A DNA stretch of 48,294 nucleotides, taken from Campylobacter sp. (GTDB lineage: Bacteria > Campylobacterota > Campylobacteria > Campylobacterales > Campylobacteraceae). Location of the stretch: positions 1 to 48,294 of the forward strand of contig JAFLRU010000003.1 in assembly GCA_022511325.1 (NCBI GenBank), read 5' to 3'. Positions 38,743 through 48,294 of the stretch are shown in pieces. The notes under the pieces are model-generated. The model was given only the letters and a program-made list of their open reading frames with translations, searched no databases and was not told the origin of the DNA. Each line of letters starts with the position of its first letter. Position 1 is the first letter of the stretch. The translations under genes were made by a program, and so were the position numbers.

Positions 38743-39854
38743 TGAAAGCTTGGGTGTATTTAGAAAATGATATTTTTTTGAGTGCTAAAGCCTTTGGAAA
38801 AAGTGGAACCTTTTTTGGTGAGCTTGTTTTTAACACTTCAATGACAGGTTACCAAGAAATCATTTCAGACCCTTCTTATGCAGGACAATTCATAGTCTTT
38901 TCAATGCCAGAAATCGGCATAGTTGGAACAAATGATGAGGACAATGAAAGCAAAGAAATTTTTGCAAGCGGAGTTTTAATGCGTGAGTTAAGCCCCACAT
39001 TTTCAAATTATAGAGCCAAGCAAAGTTTAGAAGAGTATTTTAAAAAGCATTCTAAAATAGGAATTTATGAGCTTGATACGAGATTCTTAGTCAAAATGAT
39101 AAGAGATTTTGGCAATCTTAGAGCTGTCATTTCAACCGAAATTTCAAACAAAGAGGAACTTAAAACCTTGCTTGAAAATAGCGGTAAAATAGAGGATTTT
39201 AACTTCGTCAAAGAAGTCAGCACTAAAAAGCCTTATGTCCATAAACAAGGCGTTTGGAATGGAAAAAGTTTTAATAAAGCTAAAAAAAGTGTGAAAAAAG
39301 TTGCTGTGATTGATTATGGGGTGAAGATGAACATACTCAATGAGCTTGTAGAGCTTGGATTGGAAGTAAAGGTTTTTCCTTATGATACTAAAGCAAAAGA
39401 GCTTATCGAGCTTTATAAAAACGGCGAAATTCATGGCGTGTTTTTATCAAATGGTCCCGGAGAGCCAAAAATTCTTAAAAATGAAATTGCAGAGCTTAAA
39501 AAACTCATAGAAGCTAAAATCCCTATGTTAGGCATTTGTCTAGGACATCAGCTTCTAAGCAATGCTTTTGGTTATGAAACTTATAAGATGAAATTTGGAC
39601 AACACGGAGCTAATCACCCTGTCATTAATCTCGAAAATAAAAGCGTTGAAATCACAGCACAAAACCATAATTACAATGTGCCTGAAAATTTATGCGAGGT
39701 GGCTATCATCACGCATAGGAATTTGTTTGGCGATAATGTCGAGGGAGTTCGGTATAAGCATTATCCTATCATCTCTGTGCAACACCATCCCGAAAGTTCA
39801 TCAGGTCCGCACGAGAGTAAATATATTTTTAAAGAATTTTTAAATTTAATGTGA
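38742..39854 (+). CDS. carA: Carbamoyl-phosphate synthase small subunit
   Basis: GELVFNTSMTGYQEIISDPSYAGQ, GAT motif MLGICLGHQLLSNAFG, VQHHPESSSGPHES. Confidence 0.95.
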   Translation: MKAWVYLENDIFLSAKAFGKSGTFFGELVFNTSMTGYQEIISDPSYAGQFIVFSMPEIGIVGTNDEDNESKEIFASGVLMRELSPTFSNYRAKQSLEEYFKKHSKIGIYELDTRFLVKMIRDFGNLRAVISTEISNKEELKTLLENSGKIEDFNFVKEVSTKKPYVHKQGVWNGKSFNKAKKSVKKVAVIDYGVKMNILNELVELGLEVKVFPYDTKAKELIELYKNGEIHGVFLSNGPGEPKILKNEIAELKKLIEAKIPMLGICLGHQLLSNAFGYETYKMKFGQHGANHPVINLENKSVEITAQNHNYNVPENLCEVAIITHRNLFGDNVEGVRYKHYPIISVQHHPESSSGPHESKYIFKEFLNLM

Positions 39855-40510
39855 GTATAGATTTTATAGCCATTGTTAGCGTAGCTTTTTTATCAAGTTT
39901 TGGACATTGTTACTCAATGTGTGGCGGTTTTAACCTTGCCTTTATCAACCTCAATCTTGGAGCTAAGAATTTATTTTTACTTTCTTTGTTTTATCATCTT
40001 TCACGCATTTTCGCTTATATCTTGCTCGGCGTAGTTTTTGGAGCTTTTGGAAATATCCTAGCTTTAAATGCTAAGGTTCAAAGTTTATCTTTTTTTATAC
40101 TTGGCGTATTTATGATGATACTGGGTTTTGCTTTGATTTTAAGAGGAAAAATTCTTATTTTACTTGAAAGCAATGTTCTTTTTGAAAAAATTTTCAAAAA
40201 AACAATACAAAAGGCAAAAAGCTTTAAGGGCATAAAATCTGCTTTGATTTTAGGTTTTGCAAATGGTTTTGTGCCTTGTGGTTTGGTGTATTTTTTCTTA
40301 GCAAGTGCTTTAAGTAAAGAAAATTTTTTAGAAAGTGTTTTAACAATGGCTATTTTTGGACTCTCAACCCTACCTGCTTTACTTTTTTTCTCAAAATTTT
40401 CAACATTTTTGAGTGAGAAATTTAAAAAATTTTTTAGCATTCTTTCTTATATACTCATCATCATTTATGGAATAATGCTTGCTTTTATAGGATTTAAAGG
40501 GTTTTATTAA
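39851..40510 (+). CDS. Sulfite exporter TauE/SafE / UreH-like membrane protein
   Basis: SSFGHCYSMCGGFNLAFI, FANGFVPCGLVYFFLASAL; multiple TM helices. Confidence 0.8.
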   Translation: MSIDFIAIVSVAFLSSFGHCYSMCGGFNLAFINLNLGAKNLFLLSLFYHLSRIFAYILLGVVFGAFGNILALNAKVQSLSFFILGVFMMILGFALILRGKILILLESNVLFEKIFKKTIQKAKSFKGIKSALILGFANGFVPCGLVYFFLASALSKENFLESVLTMAIFGLSTLPALLFFSKFSTFLSEKFKKFFSILSYILIIIYGIMLAFIGFKGFY

Positions 40511-40610
40511 AATTTTTGTGTCGATTATTGAAAAAAATAAGTAGCAATATTTTCATAGTTTTGTTGAAAAATTTTAAAAGTTTAATTTAAATACTTTAAG
40601 AATTATTTAT

Positions 40611-41210
40611 TTAAAACCCAAATTCTTTAGCTTTTTCTTTCATAAACCATAAATGTGCAAAGTTAAGCAAGGGTGTGTGAATGGTGTTTGCAAAAAATTC
40701 TTCACATTCTTTTACTTTTACAAAAACAGCTTCAATTTGCTCTCCGTCAATTCCGCCTCCAAGTCCAACCTTATCTTTTTCATCAATAACAGCAAAATAA
40801 AAGCTTTGTTTGCTTGTGCCTGAACCAAAACCTGTATAAAAATCTCCTATTTTTTCTAAAAATTTTGGGCTGTATCCAAGCTCTTCGATACATTCTTCTT
40901 TAGCAATCTCCTCAAGACTTAAATCCTTATCTACCAAACCCGAACAAAGTTCAATGGTATAGCCCATATTTTCATCTTTTTTATAGCTTTTATCTTTGTT
41001 TTGATGATACCAAAGTGGAATTCTAAACTGACGCACAAAAATAAAACTTTGAAAATCTCTATGATACAAGAGCGTAGAAACGCTGTCCTTAGCCTCAATA
41101 AAATCCCAAATACAAGTTTTTCCCTTACTTTCATAACTAAATCTTTTAGGTCTTATATAAATAGAAGTATCAAAGCTTTCTTCTTTTAAATTTTTAAAAC
41201 CCATTTTCAA
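40611..41210 (-). CDS. NUDIX hydrolase (ADP-ribose/UDP-sugar diphosphatase-like)
   Basis: Nudix box GLVDKDLSLEEIAKEECIEELGYS. Confidence 0.85.
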   Translation of the reverse strand: MKMGFKNLKEESFDTSIYIRPKRFSYESKGKTCIWDFIEAKDSVSTLLYHRDFQSFIFVRQFRIPLWYHQNKDKSYKKDENMGYTIELCSGLVDKDLSLEEIAKEECIEELGYSPKFLEKIGDFYTGFGSGTSKQSFYFAVIDEKDKVGLGGGIDGEQIEAVFVKVKECEEFFANTIHTPLLNFAHLWFMKEKAKEFGF

Positions 41211-41251
41211 ACCTCTTTCACAAAAAATATTCCAAAAAACATTTCAATTTA

Positions 41252-43048
41252 TCAAAAAATTTCAAATTTTTTAAACAATTTAGGATCATCTTCTAAAATT
41301 TTGCGTAAAATCAAATCTTCAATCACCTTTTTAGAGCAATCTGTTTGCTTAGGCCAAGCTCTTGGATAATCCTCTAACTCACCCTTAGCACTCGCATCAA
41401 CTCCCACAACTTCTTCTTCTATAAAAATATCTCTTAAAGCATCAATATTATTTACCACACGCCAAACAAGCATATAAGGGTTTTCTAACTCATTATAAGA
41501 ATCTAAAAATACCAAAATTCTAAAATGCTTTTTAAATTTCAAAAGCCTTTTAAAAAGCTGCTTAACTTTTTCTTTCTTTTTAATCAAAATGCAAACAATA
41601 GGGCTTTTTGTATGCGTATAAAATTGCTTTAAATTTACGATTTGCTCTTCATTAAAAAGCTTTTTAAGCTCTTTATCTTTTAAGAGTTCTAAATTTTCTG
41701 CCTTAAAATCACTCGTTGCGTCAAGTCCGGCTTTGCCTCCAAAACAAGCATTAGGTGAAGCGTGGTCAAGTTGGTCGCAAATTCCCTCACTCAAAAGCAA
41801 ATTTTTAGTGCTAAAACGATTTAAAATATAAGGGATTAAAGCATCATAATCTTCTAAATTTGGTGCCTTTTCATCAACAAAAATAGCGTGTTTAACAAAA
41901 CTCATTTGTCCTATTCCCCAAAAAGCGTGCATAATTTGTTTTGCGTGTGCAGGGTAGTTTGAATGGATTTTTGCAAGGATTAGGTTGTGAAAGACTCCAT
42001 TTTCTGGCATTTTATAATCAATCAAATCAGCAATCGTGCTTTGCAAAAGAGGTAAGAAAATTCTTTCTGTTCCAAGTCCCATAATTTTGTCTTCTAAAGG
42101 AGGCTTTCCAACCACAGTGGCTTGAAAGATTGCATTTTTTTTCGCATAAATTTTTTCAACTTTCATCACAGGAAAAGGTTCGCTCGGTGTATAAAAACCT
42201 GTATGATCCCCAAAAGGACCTTCGGTTTTAAACTCATCTAAGCTCACATAACCCTCAATCACTATATCACTATCGAAAGGAACGAAAATTCCATTCTCGC
42301 AAGGAGTAAGTTTGGCTGGAGTTTTTTTGATAAAACCATAAAGTAAAAGTTCAAATATCCCTTTTGGAAGTGGAGCTTGGGCGCACCAAATATAAAGCGG
42401 GTCTCCCCCGATAGCAATGCTTACAGGCATTTTTTTAAGCCCGGCTTTTTTATATTCATTGTAAAAACTAGCCCCATCTTTATGAATTTGCCAGTGCATT
42501 AAAAGTTCGTTTTTATCACTTACTTGAAGTCTATACATTCCAAGATTATTTTGTGTTTTATTAAGATTTTGCGTATAAACTTGCCCCATAGTGATAAACT
42601 TACCCGCATCTTCTTCCCAAGTTTTAAGTATAGGAAGCTCATCAAGCGAAGATAAAATTTCAAAATTATACTCACTTTGCTTAGCATTCACTCTTTTAGG
42701 AGGAACATTTTTAAGACTAAAAATTTGCTTAAAAAAATCCACTTTAGCCTTGAAATTCGTAGGAATATGAAGCTTTAAAAGCTTAGAAATTTCAGCACTA
42801 ATCTCCTCATAATCCCTGCCAAAAGCTAAATTTAAAGCTTTATTGGAGCAAAAAGTATTCATCAAAACAGGAAATTTATACTGCTTGTTTAATTTTTTAT
42901 CCACAGGATTTGTAAAAAGCAAAGCTTTTGCATCCTCTTTTTTAGCCTCTATATAAGCTAAATGAGCTATTTCAAGCTCGACATCTAAAGGTTCTTCTAT
43001 AATTTTAAGCAAACCATTTTCTTTTAAAAGCTTTATAAATCTTTGCAT
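41252..43048 (-). CDS. ubiD: UbiD-family decarboxylase
   Basis: IAIGGDPLYIWCAQAPLPKG, EGPFGDHTGFYTP, ITMGQVYTQN. Confidence 0.85.
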   Translation of the reverse strand: MQRFIKLLKENGLLKIIEEPLDVELEIAHLAYIEAKKEDAKALLFTNPVDKKLNKQYKFPVLMNTFCSNKALNLAFGRDYEEISAEISKLLKLHIPTNFKAKVDFFKQIFSLKNVPPKRVNAKQSEYNFEILSSLDELPILKTWEEDAGKFITMGQVYTQNLNKTQNNLGMYRLQVSDKNELLMHWQIHKDGASFYNEYKKAGLKKMPVSIAIGGDPLYIWCAQAPLPKGIFELLLYGFIKKTPAKLTPCENGIFVPFDSDIVIEGYVSLDEFKTEGPFGDHTGFYTPSEPFPVMKVEKIYAKKNAIFQATVVGKPPLEDKIMGLGTERIFLPLLQSTIADLIDYKMPENGVFHNLILAKIHSNYPAHAKQIMHAFWGIGQMSFVKHAIFVDEKAPNLEDYDALIPYILNRFSTKNLLLSEGICDQLDHASPNACFGGKAGLDATSDFKAENLELLKDKELKKLFNEEQIVNLKQFYTHTKSPIVCILIKKKEKVKQLFKRLLKFKKHFRILVFLDSYNELENPYMLVWRVVNNIDALRDIFIEEEVVGVDASAKGELEDYPRAWPKQTDCSKKVIEDLILRKILEDDPKLFKKFEIF

Positions 43049-43059
43049 TTTCTTTTCTC

Positions 43060-43986
43060 TTAAATCATCTCTTCAGCTCTTTTAAGCAAATCTTTTGCAC
43101 CTCTTTGTATGAAAAGTTTGGCAAGTTTTTCGCCGTAATTTTCAAACTCGTCTTTTTTAATGCTTTGCTTTTCTTTAAGAAATTCACTCCCATCAGGAAG
43201 CCCTAAAACCGCACGGATTATAATCTCATCTTTCTTAAGTTCTGCATTAATGCCTATAGGAACTTGACAACCGCCCTCTAAGGTTTTGATAAAATCTCTT
43301 TCAATCCTAGTTTCGATATAGGCATTTTCATCATTAAGACATTCTAAAAGAGATAAAATTTCCTCATCTTCAATGGCTTCAATGCCTAAAGCTCCTTGAG
43401 CTGCTGCAGGAACAAGCTCATCTTTTGAAAAAGGGTATAAAAATTTCACTTCTTTATCCAAACCAAGCCTTTTAATCCCTGCTTGTGCAAGGATAATTGC
43501 ATCAAATTCGCCATTTTTTAGCTTTTGTATGCGAGAATTGACATTACCCCTTAAAGAAATGATATTTAAATCACTTCTTAAAGCCAAAAGCTGCATTTTG
43601 CGTCTAAGGCTTGTCGTGCCAACTTTCGCGCCTTTTGGAAGTGCGTTTAAGCTTTCATAATTTTGACTTAGCATTGCATCATTGCTTTGCTCTCTTTTGC
43701 TTATAGCAGCAAGTTTTAAGCCCTTTGGAAAAAAACTTGGCACATCTTTAAGGCTATGCACAGCCAAATGTGCCTCGCCCCTTAACATACTTTCTTCAAG
43801 CTCTTTGGTGAAAAGCCCTTTGCCACCGATTTTTGCTAGGGGGGTATCTAGTATCACATCGCCCTTAGTTTTAAAACCCTCAAGACGAACCTTAATGGAA
43901 TGTTTTTTCTGCAAAAAATCCTTGACATATTCACTTTGCCACAAGGCTAATTGACTTTTTCTCGTTGCGATAATAAGTTCTTTCAT
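43060..43986 (-). CDS. hemC: Porphobilinogen deaminase
   Basis: ATRKSQLALWQSEYVKDFL, HSLKDVP, EGGCQVPIG. Confidence 0.95.
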   Translation of the reverse strand: MKELIIATRKSQLALWQSEYVKDFLQKKHSIKVRLEGFKTKGDVILDTPLAKIGGKGLFTKELEESMLRGEAHLAVHSLKDVPSFFPKGLKLAAISKREQSNDAMLSQNYESLNALPKGAKVGTTSLRRKMQLLALRSDLNIISLRGNVNSRIQKLKNGEFDAIILAQAGIKRLGLDKEVKFLYPFSKDELVPAAAQGALGIEAIEDEEILSLLECLNDENAYIETRIERDFIKTLEGGCQVPIGINAELKKDEIIIRAVLGLPDGSEFLKEKQSIKKDEFENYGEKLAKLFIQRGAKDLLKRAEEMI

Positions 43987-44011
43987 TATTTAAAATCCTT
44001 GATTATATCTT

Positions 44012-44383
44012 TCATTTTTTATCCTCGATAATTTCCACATCGATAATCTCTTCGTTGTCTAAATTTTGCTTGTTTTTTGCGGGTCTTATTTTAATGAAAA
44101 GTCCAAAAATAAGAACCAAAATTCCAAGAACACTTGTTAAAATTCCCGGAAATATCAGTAAAAATCCTGCAATCACAAAGCTAAATTGTCTTAACATACT
44201 TTTAAAATCTCTAACTTGAAATTCTAACATATTGTTCCAAAAAATGACTAAAAGTATCACACCAAAAATCACGCTAAGAAGCATAAAAATCAAAAAATTT
44301 CCCAAGCCAAAAGCACTGATAAAAAGAACACTTGCAACAATTTCAAGCAAAAATAAAGGCGTTAAGCTTAAACTTTTACTCAT
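44012..44383 (-). CDS. FxsA-family membrane protein
   Basis: 123 aa, LFLLEIVASVLF start and GFLLIFPGILTSVLGILVLI. Confidence 0.75.
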   Translation of the reverse strand: MSKSLSLTPLFLLEIVASVLFISAFGLGNFLIFMLLSVIFGVILLVIFWNNMLEFQVRDFKSMLRQFSFVIAGFLLIFPGILTSVLGILVLIFGLFIKIRPAKNKQNLDNEEIIDVEIIEDKK

Positions 44384-46089
44384 AAGCTCTCTTTAAGAAA
44401 AGTTAAAGCTTCATCAGCTTTAATAATGCTTTTTTGAAGGCTTTTGCGTTCTATAAATTCAAGCTCATTGTTTTCTAAACCTTTACCGACAACGATTGCA
44501 TAAGGAAAACCCATAAGCTCAAAATCATTCATTTTAACGCCAAATCTTTCATTTCTATCATCAAGCAAAACCTCTACACCTTGATTTTTAAGGCTTTCAT
44601 AAAGAGAAGTCGCAAAATTCACAGCTTTTTCATCTTTAAGATTTGAAATGATAATTTCAAGCACAAAAGGAGCTAAAGTTTTGTTCCAAATGCAACCTTT
44701 TTCATCAAAGCTCGCCTCCACAGCCACTGCCACCAAACGACTTACTCCCATACCATAACAACCCATATAAAAAGGCACACTTTTACCATTTTCATCTAAA
44801 AAATTTGCATTCATCGCGGAGGAGTATTTTTGCCCAAGTTTGAAAATATGTCCAACCTCTATGCCCTTGCTTCTTTTAAGTTTGCCTCCACATTTTACGC
44901 AGGCATCATTTTCTTTAACTTCGATTAAATCCTTAAATCTTTCTTTATTAAGATTGATTACATCAATGCCGATAAGATGATAATCCGTTTCGTTCGCCCC
45001 CATTATCATTTGTTTTTCATTTTCAAGCTCATTATCAATGTAAAAATCCACATTTTTAAGCCCGATAAAACCTATAAATCCGGGCTTTAAACCTGCTTTT
45101 AAAAGTTCGTCTTCTTTTGCATCTACAAGCTCTAAAGCCTTTGAGGCATTTTGTGCCTTAGTATCACAAAGCTCATCACAACCTCTTATAAAAAACACAA
45201 CAAGCTTGCTCTCGTTCTCATAAACAGCTTTTTTAACCACAGCTTTAATGGTATAAAATTCATCAATCTTAAAAAAATCCGCCAAAGCTTCAATTGTTTT
45301 AACATTTGGAGTGTGAAATTTACTCGCATAATTTGCCTCCGGTCTTGGCTTATCGCAAGTTTTCTTAGCTCTTTTAGCTGCCTCAACATTAGCTGCGTAA
45401 TCACAATTCTCACAAAGCAAAATATCATCTTCGCCGTTTTTTGCTAAAACCATAAATTCCTTACTCCCACTTCCTCCAATCGCACCGCTATCTGCTTCTA
45501 CAGCTCTAAACTCAAGCCCCAAACGCTCTAAAATGCGGCTGTAAGTTTGGTGCATTAAGTTAAATTCGCGTTCTAAATCCTCTTCATTAGAATGAAAGCT
45601 GTATCCATCTTTCATCAAAAATTCACGACATCTTAAAAGTCCAAATCTTGGTCTTAATTCATCTCTAAATTTCAGCCCGATTTGATAAAGGTGTAAAGGA
45701 AGCTGCTTGTAACTTGTGATTTTATTTTTAACCAAAGATAGCATAGCCTCCTCGTGCGTTGGTCCTAAAACAAAATCATTATCCTTGCGGTCTTTAAATT
45801 TCAAAAGTTCCTTACCAAAAACATTATAACGCCCACTTTCTCGCCACAAAGTCGCAGCAGTTACAAAGCTAAGTGAGACTTCTAAAGCTCCTGCATTGTC
45901 CATTTCTTCTTTGATAATGGCTCTAATCTTATCCAAAACCCTTTTTCCTAGAGGCAAAAAATTATAAAGTCCGCTTCCAAGCTGTTCTACAAAGCCTGCA
46001 CGCAATAAAAAAATATGGCTTGGCAAACTTGCGTCTTTTGGGGCTTCTTTTGTGCTTGGAGCATAAAATTTACTCATTCTCATCATCAT
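44380..46089 (-). CDS. proS: Prolyl-tRNA synthetase
   Basis: HIFLLRAGFVEQLGSGLYNFLPLGKRVLDKI, FRDELRPRFGLLRCREFLMKDGYSFH, MGCYGMGVSRLVAV. The start is likely internal (MSKFYAPSTK). Confidence 0.95.
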   Translation of the reverse strand: MMMRMSKFYAPSTKEAPKDASLPSHIFLLRAGFVEQLGSGLYNFLPLGKRVLDKIRAIIKEEMDNAGALEVSLSFVTAATLWRESGRYNVFGKELLKFKDRKDNDFVLGPTHEEAMLSLVKNKITSYKQLPLHLYQIGLKFRDELRPRFGLLRCREFLMKDGYSFHSNEEDLEREFNLMHQTYSRILERLGLEFRAVEADSGAIGGSGSKEFMVLAKNGEDDILLCENCDYAANVEAAKRAKKTCDKPRPEANYASKFHTPNVKTIEALADFFKIDEFYTIKAVVKKAVYENESKLVVFFIRGCDELCDTKAQNASKALELVDAKEDELLKAGLKPGFIGFIGLKNVDFYIDNELENEKQMIMGANETDYHLIGIDVINLNKERFKDLIEVKENDACVKCGGKLKRSKGIEVGHIFKLGQKYSSAMNANFLDENGKSVPFYMGCYGMGVSRLVAVAVEASFDEKGCIWNKTLAPFVLEIIISNLKDEKAVNFATSLYESLKNQGVEVLLDDRNERFGVKMNDFELMGFPYAIVVGKGLENNELEFIERKSLQKSIIKADEALTFLKESL

Positions 46090-47377
46090 TCTCCATATTC
46101 ATTTCACATTTATACTCATTAAGTGCTTCTAAATCGTTTTTTAAATCAAAAACATAACGCATTGCGTTGATAATAGTATCACTCTCAACCTTACCTTGCA
46201 AAGTTTTTAACTTGATTGTTGGTTCGTGCAAAAATGCTTTAAAAACCTGATGAATAAGTTTTCTAGCCTCGTATTCATCAGATTTTTTCAAATAACCTTT
46301 TTTAAGGGCAATTGCAAGCTGTTTATCTGCACACTCTTTAGCCTCTAAGCGTATAGCTTTAATAATTGGCATTAAAGCTAAATCATTTAAATGCTTGAAA
46401 AACTCCGAAGTCATCGCACCTATAATGCTATAAGCAATCCCTGCTTCGTGTTCTCTTAAGGCTAAATTTTTTCTAACCACTTCTTCTAAGTCATCAACAG
46501 CAAAAACCTTAATTTTATCATTTTCGTCCAAATCAATATCCCTTGGCACAGCAATATCGAAAAAATACCTTGTAAAATCCACATTTTCAAGCAAAGAATT
46601 TGTGATAATTGCTGAACTTGCATTTGTTGCAGAGAAAAAAAGCTCATAAGAATTTAGATATTTTTGCAAATTTTCAAGGCTATCGTATTCACTCAAAACG
46701 CCTAATTTTTCGCTTAAATCTTTGGCTTTTTTTACATCGCGGTTAAGGATTAAAACCTTAGCACCCGCTGCGATTAAATGCTTACAGGCTAACTCTCCCA
46801 TTTCTCCTGCACCAATCACCACAGCTTTTTTTTGACTTAAATCAACAAGCTCTTTAGCCTTAGCTACAGCTACAGAAGCTACAGAAATAGGATTTTTAGA
46901 AATTTGCGTTTGATTTCTTACTTTAGCCGCACATTTAAAAGCGTAATGTATGGCACGAGAGAGATTTAAAGCACAAAATTCATTTTTTAAAGCAAAAGAA
47001 AAAGCGGTTTTGAGTTGCCCAGAAATTTGAGTTTCACCTACGACAAGACTATCTAAAGAACTAGCCACAGCAAAAAGATGATGGATAGCTCCACTATTTT
47101 CAAACACATCAGCTTTTTGCGAAAGCAAATCCTTAGAAATATTACAAAATAAAGCTAAACAAGCAATAATATGCTCACTTGCTTGTTCTAAATTCTTAAC
47201 AAAACAAAACACTTCAACGCGGTTACAAGTGCTAATGACTAAGCTTTCTAAGATATTTGAACTTGAATTAATCGTTCTTAAGAGTTCTTTTTTTCTTAGC
47301 TCATCACTCATTGAAAGCTTTTCTCTTAAAGCAATATCAGTATTTTTATGCGTAAAACTGATACAAAAATAATTCAT
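46070..47377 (-). CDS. hemA: Glutamyl-tRNA reductase
   Basis: STCNRVEVFCFV, LDSLVVGETQISGQLK, VIGAGEMGELACKHL. Confidence 0.94.
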   Translation of the reverse strand: MNYFCISFTHKNTDIALREKLSMSDELRKKELLRTINSSSNILESLVISTCNRVEVFCFVKNLEQASEHIIACLALFCNISKDLLSQKADVFENSGAIHHLFAVASSLDSLVVGETQISGQLKTAFSFALKNEFCALNLSRAIHYAFKCAAKVRNQTQISKNPISVASVAVAKAKELVDLSQKKAVVIGAGEMGELACKHLIAAGAKVLILNRDVKKAKDLSEKLGVLSEYDSLENLQKYLNSYELFFSATNASSAIITNSLLENVDFTRYFFDIAVPRDIDLDENDKIKVFAVDDLEEVVRKNLALREHEAGIAYSIIGAMTSEFFKHLNDLALMPIIKAIRLEAKECADKQLAIALKKGYLKKSDEYEARKLIHQVFKAFLHEPTIKLKTLQGKVESDTIINAMRYVFDLKNDLEALNEYKCEMNMENDDENE

Positions 47378-48270
47378 TAAAAATCCCTATCAAGCATAGC
47401 TTTGATAATATCATTAAGCTTTTTATTTTCATAGTTTTTAATGGCTTTAAGGGCTAGATTGCTGTATTCTTTTGCTTCATCAATCACTCTTTGCAAAGCC
47501 CCATTTTGCATAAGTTTAAGCTTTAGCCATTCAAGTTCATCAGGATTTAAATCCTTTTTGAAGAGTTTTTTTAATTTAACTTTATCTTCATCATTGAGGC
47601 TCTCATAAAGATAAATATAAGCTAAAGTTGCTTTACCCTCTTTAAAATCATTCATTGCAGGTTTTCCAAGCGTTTTTTCATCACCCTTAATATCCAAAAT
47701 ATCATCTATCATTTGAAAAGCAAGTCCTAAATTTTTGCCATATTCTCTAAAAGCTTCTTCATCGAATCCAGCGATTATCGCTCCGCATCTCGCACTTGCT
47801 TCAATCAAAACTGCAGTTTTGTTATAAATCATCTTAAGATAGGCTTCTTTGTCTGTGTTAAAATCTTTGCTTAGCTCAATATCCATAAGCTCACCTATGC
47901 TCAAATTCACAACCGCACTTGAAAGCACAGCAGCAATTCTAGTATCTGTTAAAGAAAGTTCATAAAAAGCTTTAGAATACAAAATATCTCCAAGCATTAA
48001 AGCATTTTTCGCCCCAAAACGAGCATTAATGGACTTCGCACCTCGTCTTAACTCACTCTCATCAATAATATCATCGTGCAACAAACTTGCCAAATGTATA
48101 AGCTCTATCACCGCACAAAGTTTGCAAGAAAGCTCATTTTCTCCAGCTATATTTAAAAGGAGTTTCGAGCGAAGTTTCTTGCCCGAATTTGTGTGCGAAA
48201 ACATTTGCATAATAGGCTCGTAATCTAATTCTTTTAAAAATTTTTGCATAAGCTCATCGATAAACTGCAC
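47377..48270 (-). CDS. Polyprenyl diphosphate synthase
   Basis: LLHDDIIDESELRRG and FQMIDDILDIKGD aspartate-rich motifs. Confidence 0.9.
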   Translation of the reverse strand: MQFIDELMQKFLKELDYEPIMQMFSHTNSGKKLRSKLLLNIAGENELSCKLCAVIELIHLASLLHDDIIDESELRRGAKSINARFGAKNALMLGDILYSKAFYELSLTDTRIAAVLSSAVVNLSIGELMDIELSKDFNTDKEAYLKMIYNKTAVLIEASARCGAIIAGFDEEAFREYGKNLGLAFQMIDDILDIKGDEKTLGKPAMNDFKEGKATLAYIYLYESLNDEDKVKLKKLFKKDLNPDELEWLKLKLMQNGALQRVIDEAKEYSNLALKAIKNYENKKLNDIIKAMLDRDF

Positions 48271-48294
48271 TCTTTATCCTTGAATTTTTTGTGT

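Noticed and set aside
1-48294. CRISPR array, cas genes, prophage or insertion sequence
   Set aside because: No regularly spaced repeats, integrase, transposase or cas-like ORF found by reading both strands; the moeA flank was inspected specifically.

Overview
The window is AT-rich chromosomal DNA that looks like Campylobacter (epsilonproteobacterial), densely coding, with no rRNA, phage, IS element or CRISPR array that I can support. The left part has the C-terminus of a glycosyltransferase-like gene, an aminotransferase, a Cj0792-like protein, the FlgS kinase, dnaE, a DJ-1 protein, an AGCS symporter, trmL, alr and pgp2. A minus-strand accessory module follows at about 12.3-18.0 kb. It encodes a MerR-family regulator, an MFS transporter, a cupin with a lipobox-like leader, and three oxidoreductases (two aldo-keto reductases and a Zn-alcohol dehydrogenase) that each carry a Tat (RRxFLK) leader. 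Two nearly identical 19-bp-spacer promoters with a perfect TTAGAG-N3-CTCTAA dyad lie in front of the MFS gene and the cupin-led gene string, so I read the module as one MerR regulon. The middle part holds moeA/moaE/moaD, nspC and a selenium/molybdenum formate dehydrogenase island. In that island fdhA has an in-frame UGA followed by a SECIS-like hairpin; fdhB, fdhC, fdhD, a ModE-like regulator, putA/putP, yedF-like, selD and tRNA-Sec (selC) follow. The right part has purA, flagellar FliJ/MotE-like genes, carA, a NUDIX hydrolase, ubiD, hemC, proS, hemA and a polyprenyl synthase. The most interesting items are the Tat-tagged NAD(P)H-type oxidoreductase regulon, the self-contained selenocysteine island, and a ModE-like protein with a duplicated Cys-x-Leu-Gly N-terminal motif. 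All assignments come from reading the sequence; no database search was run.
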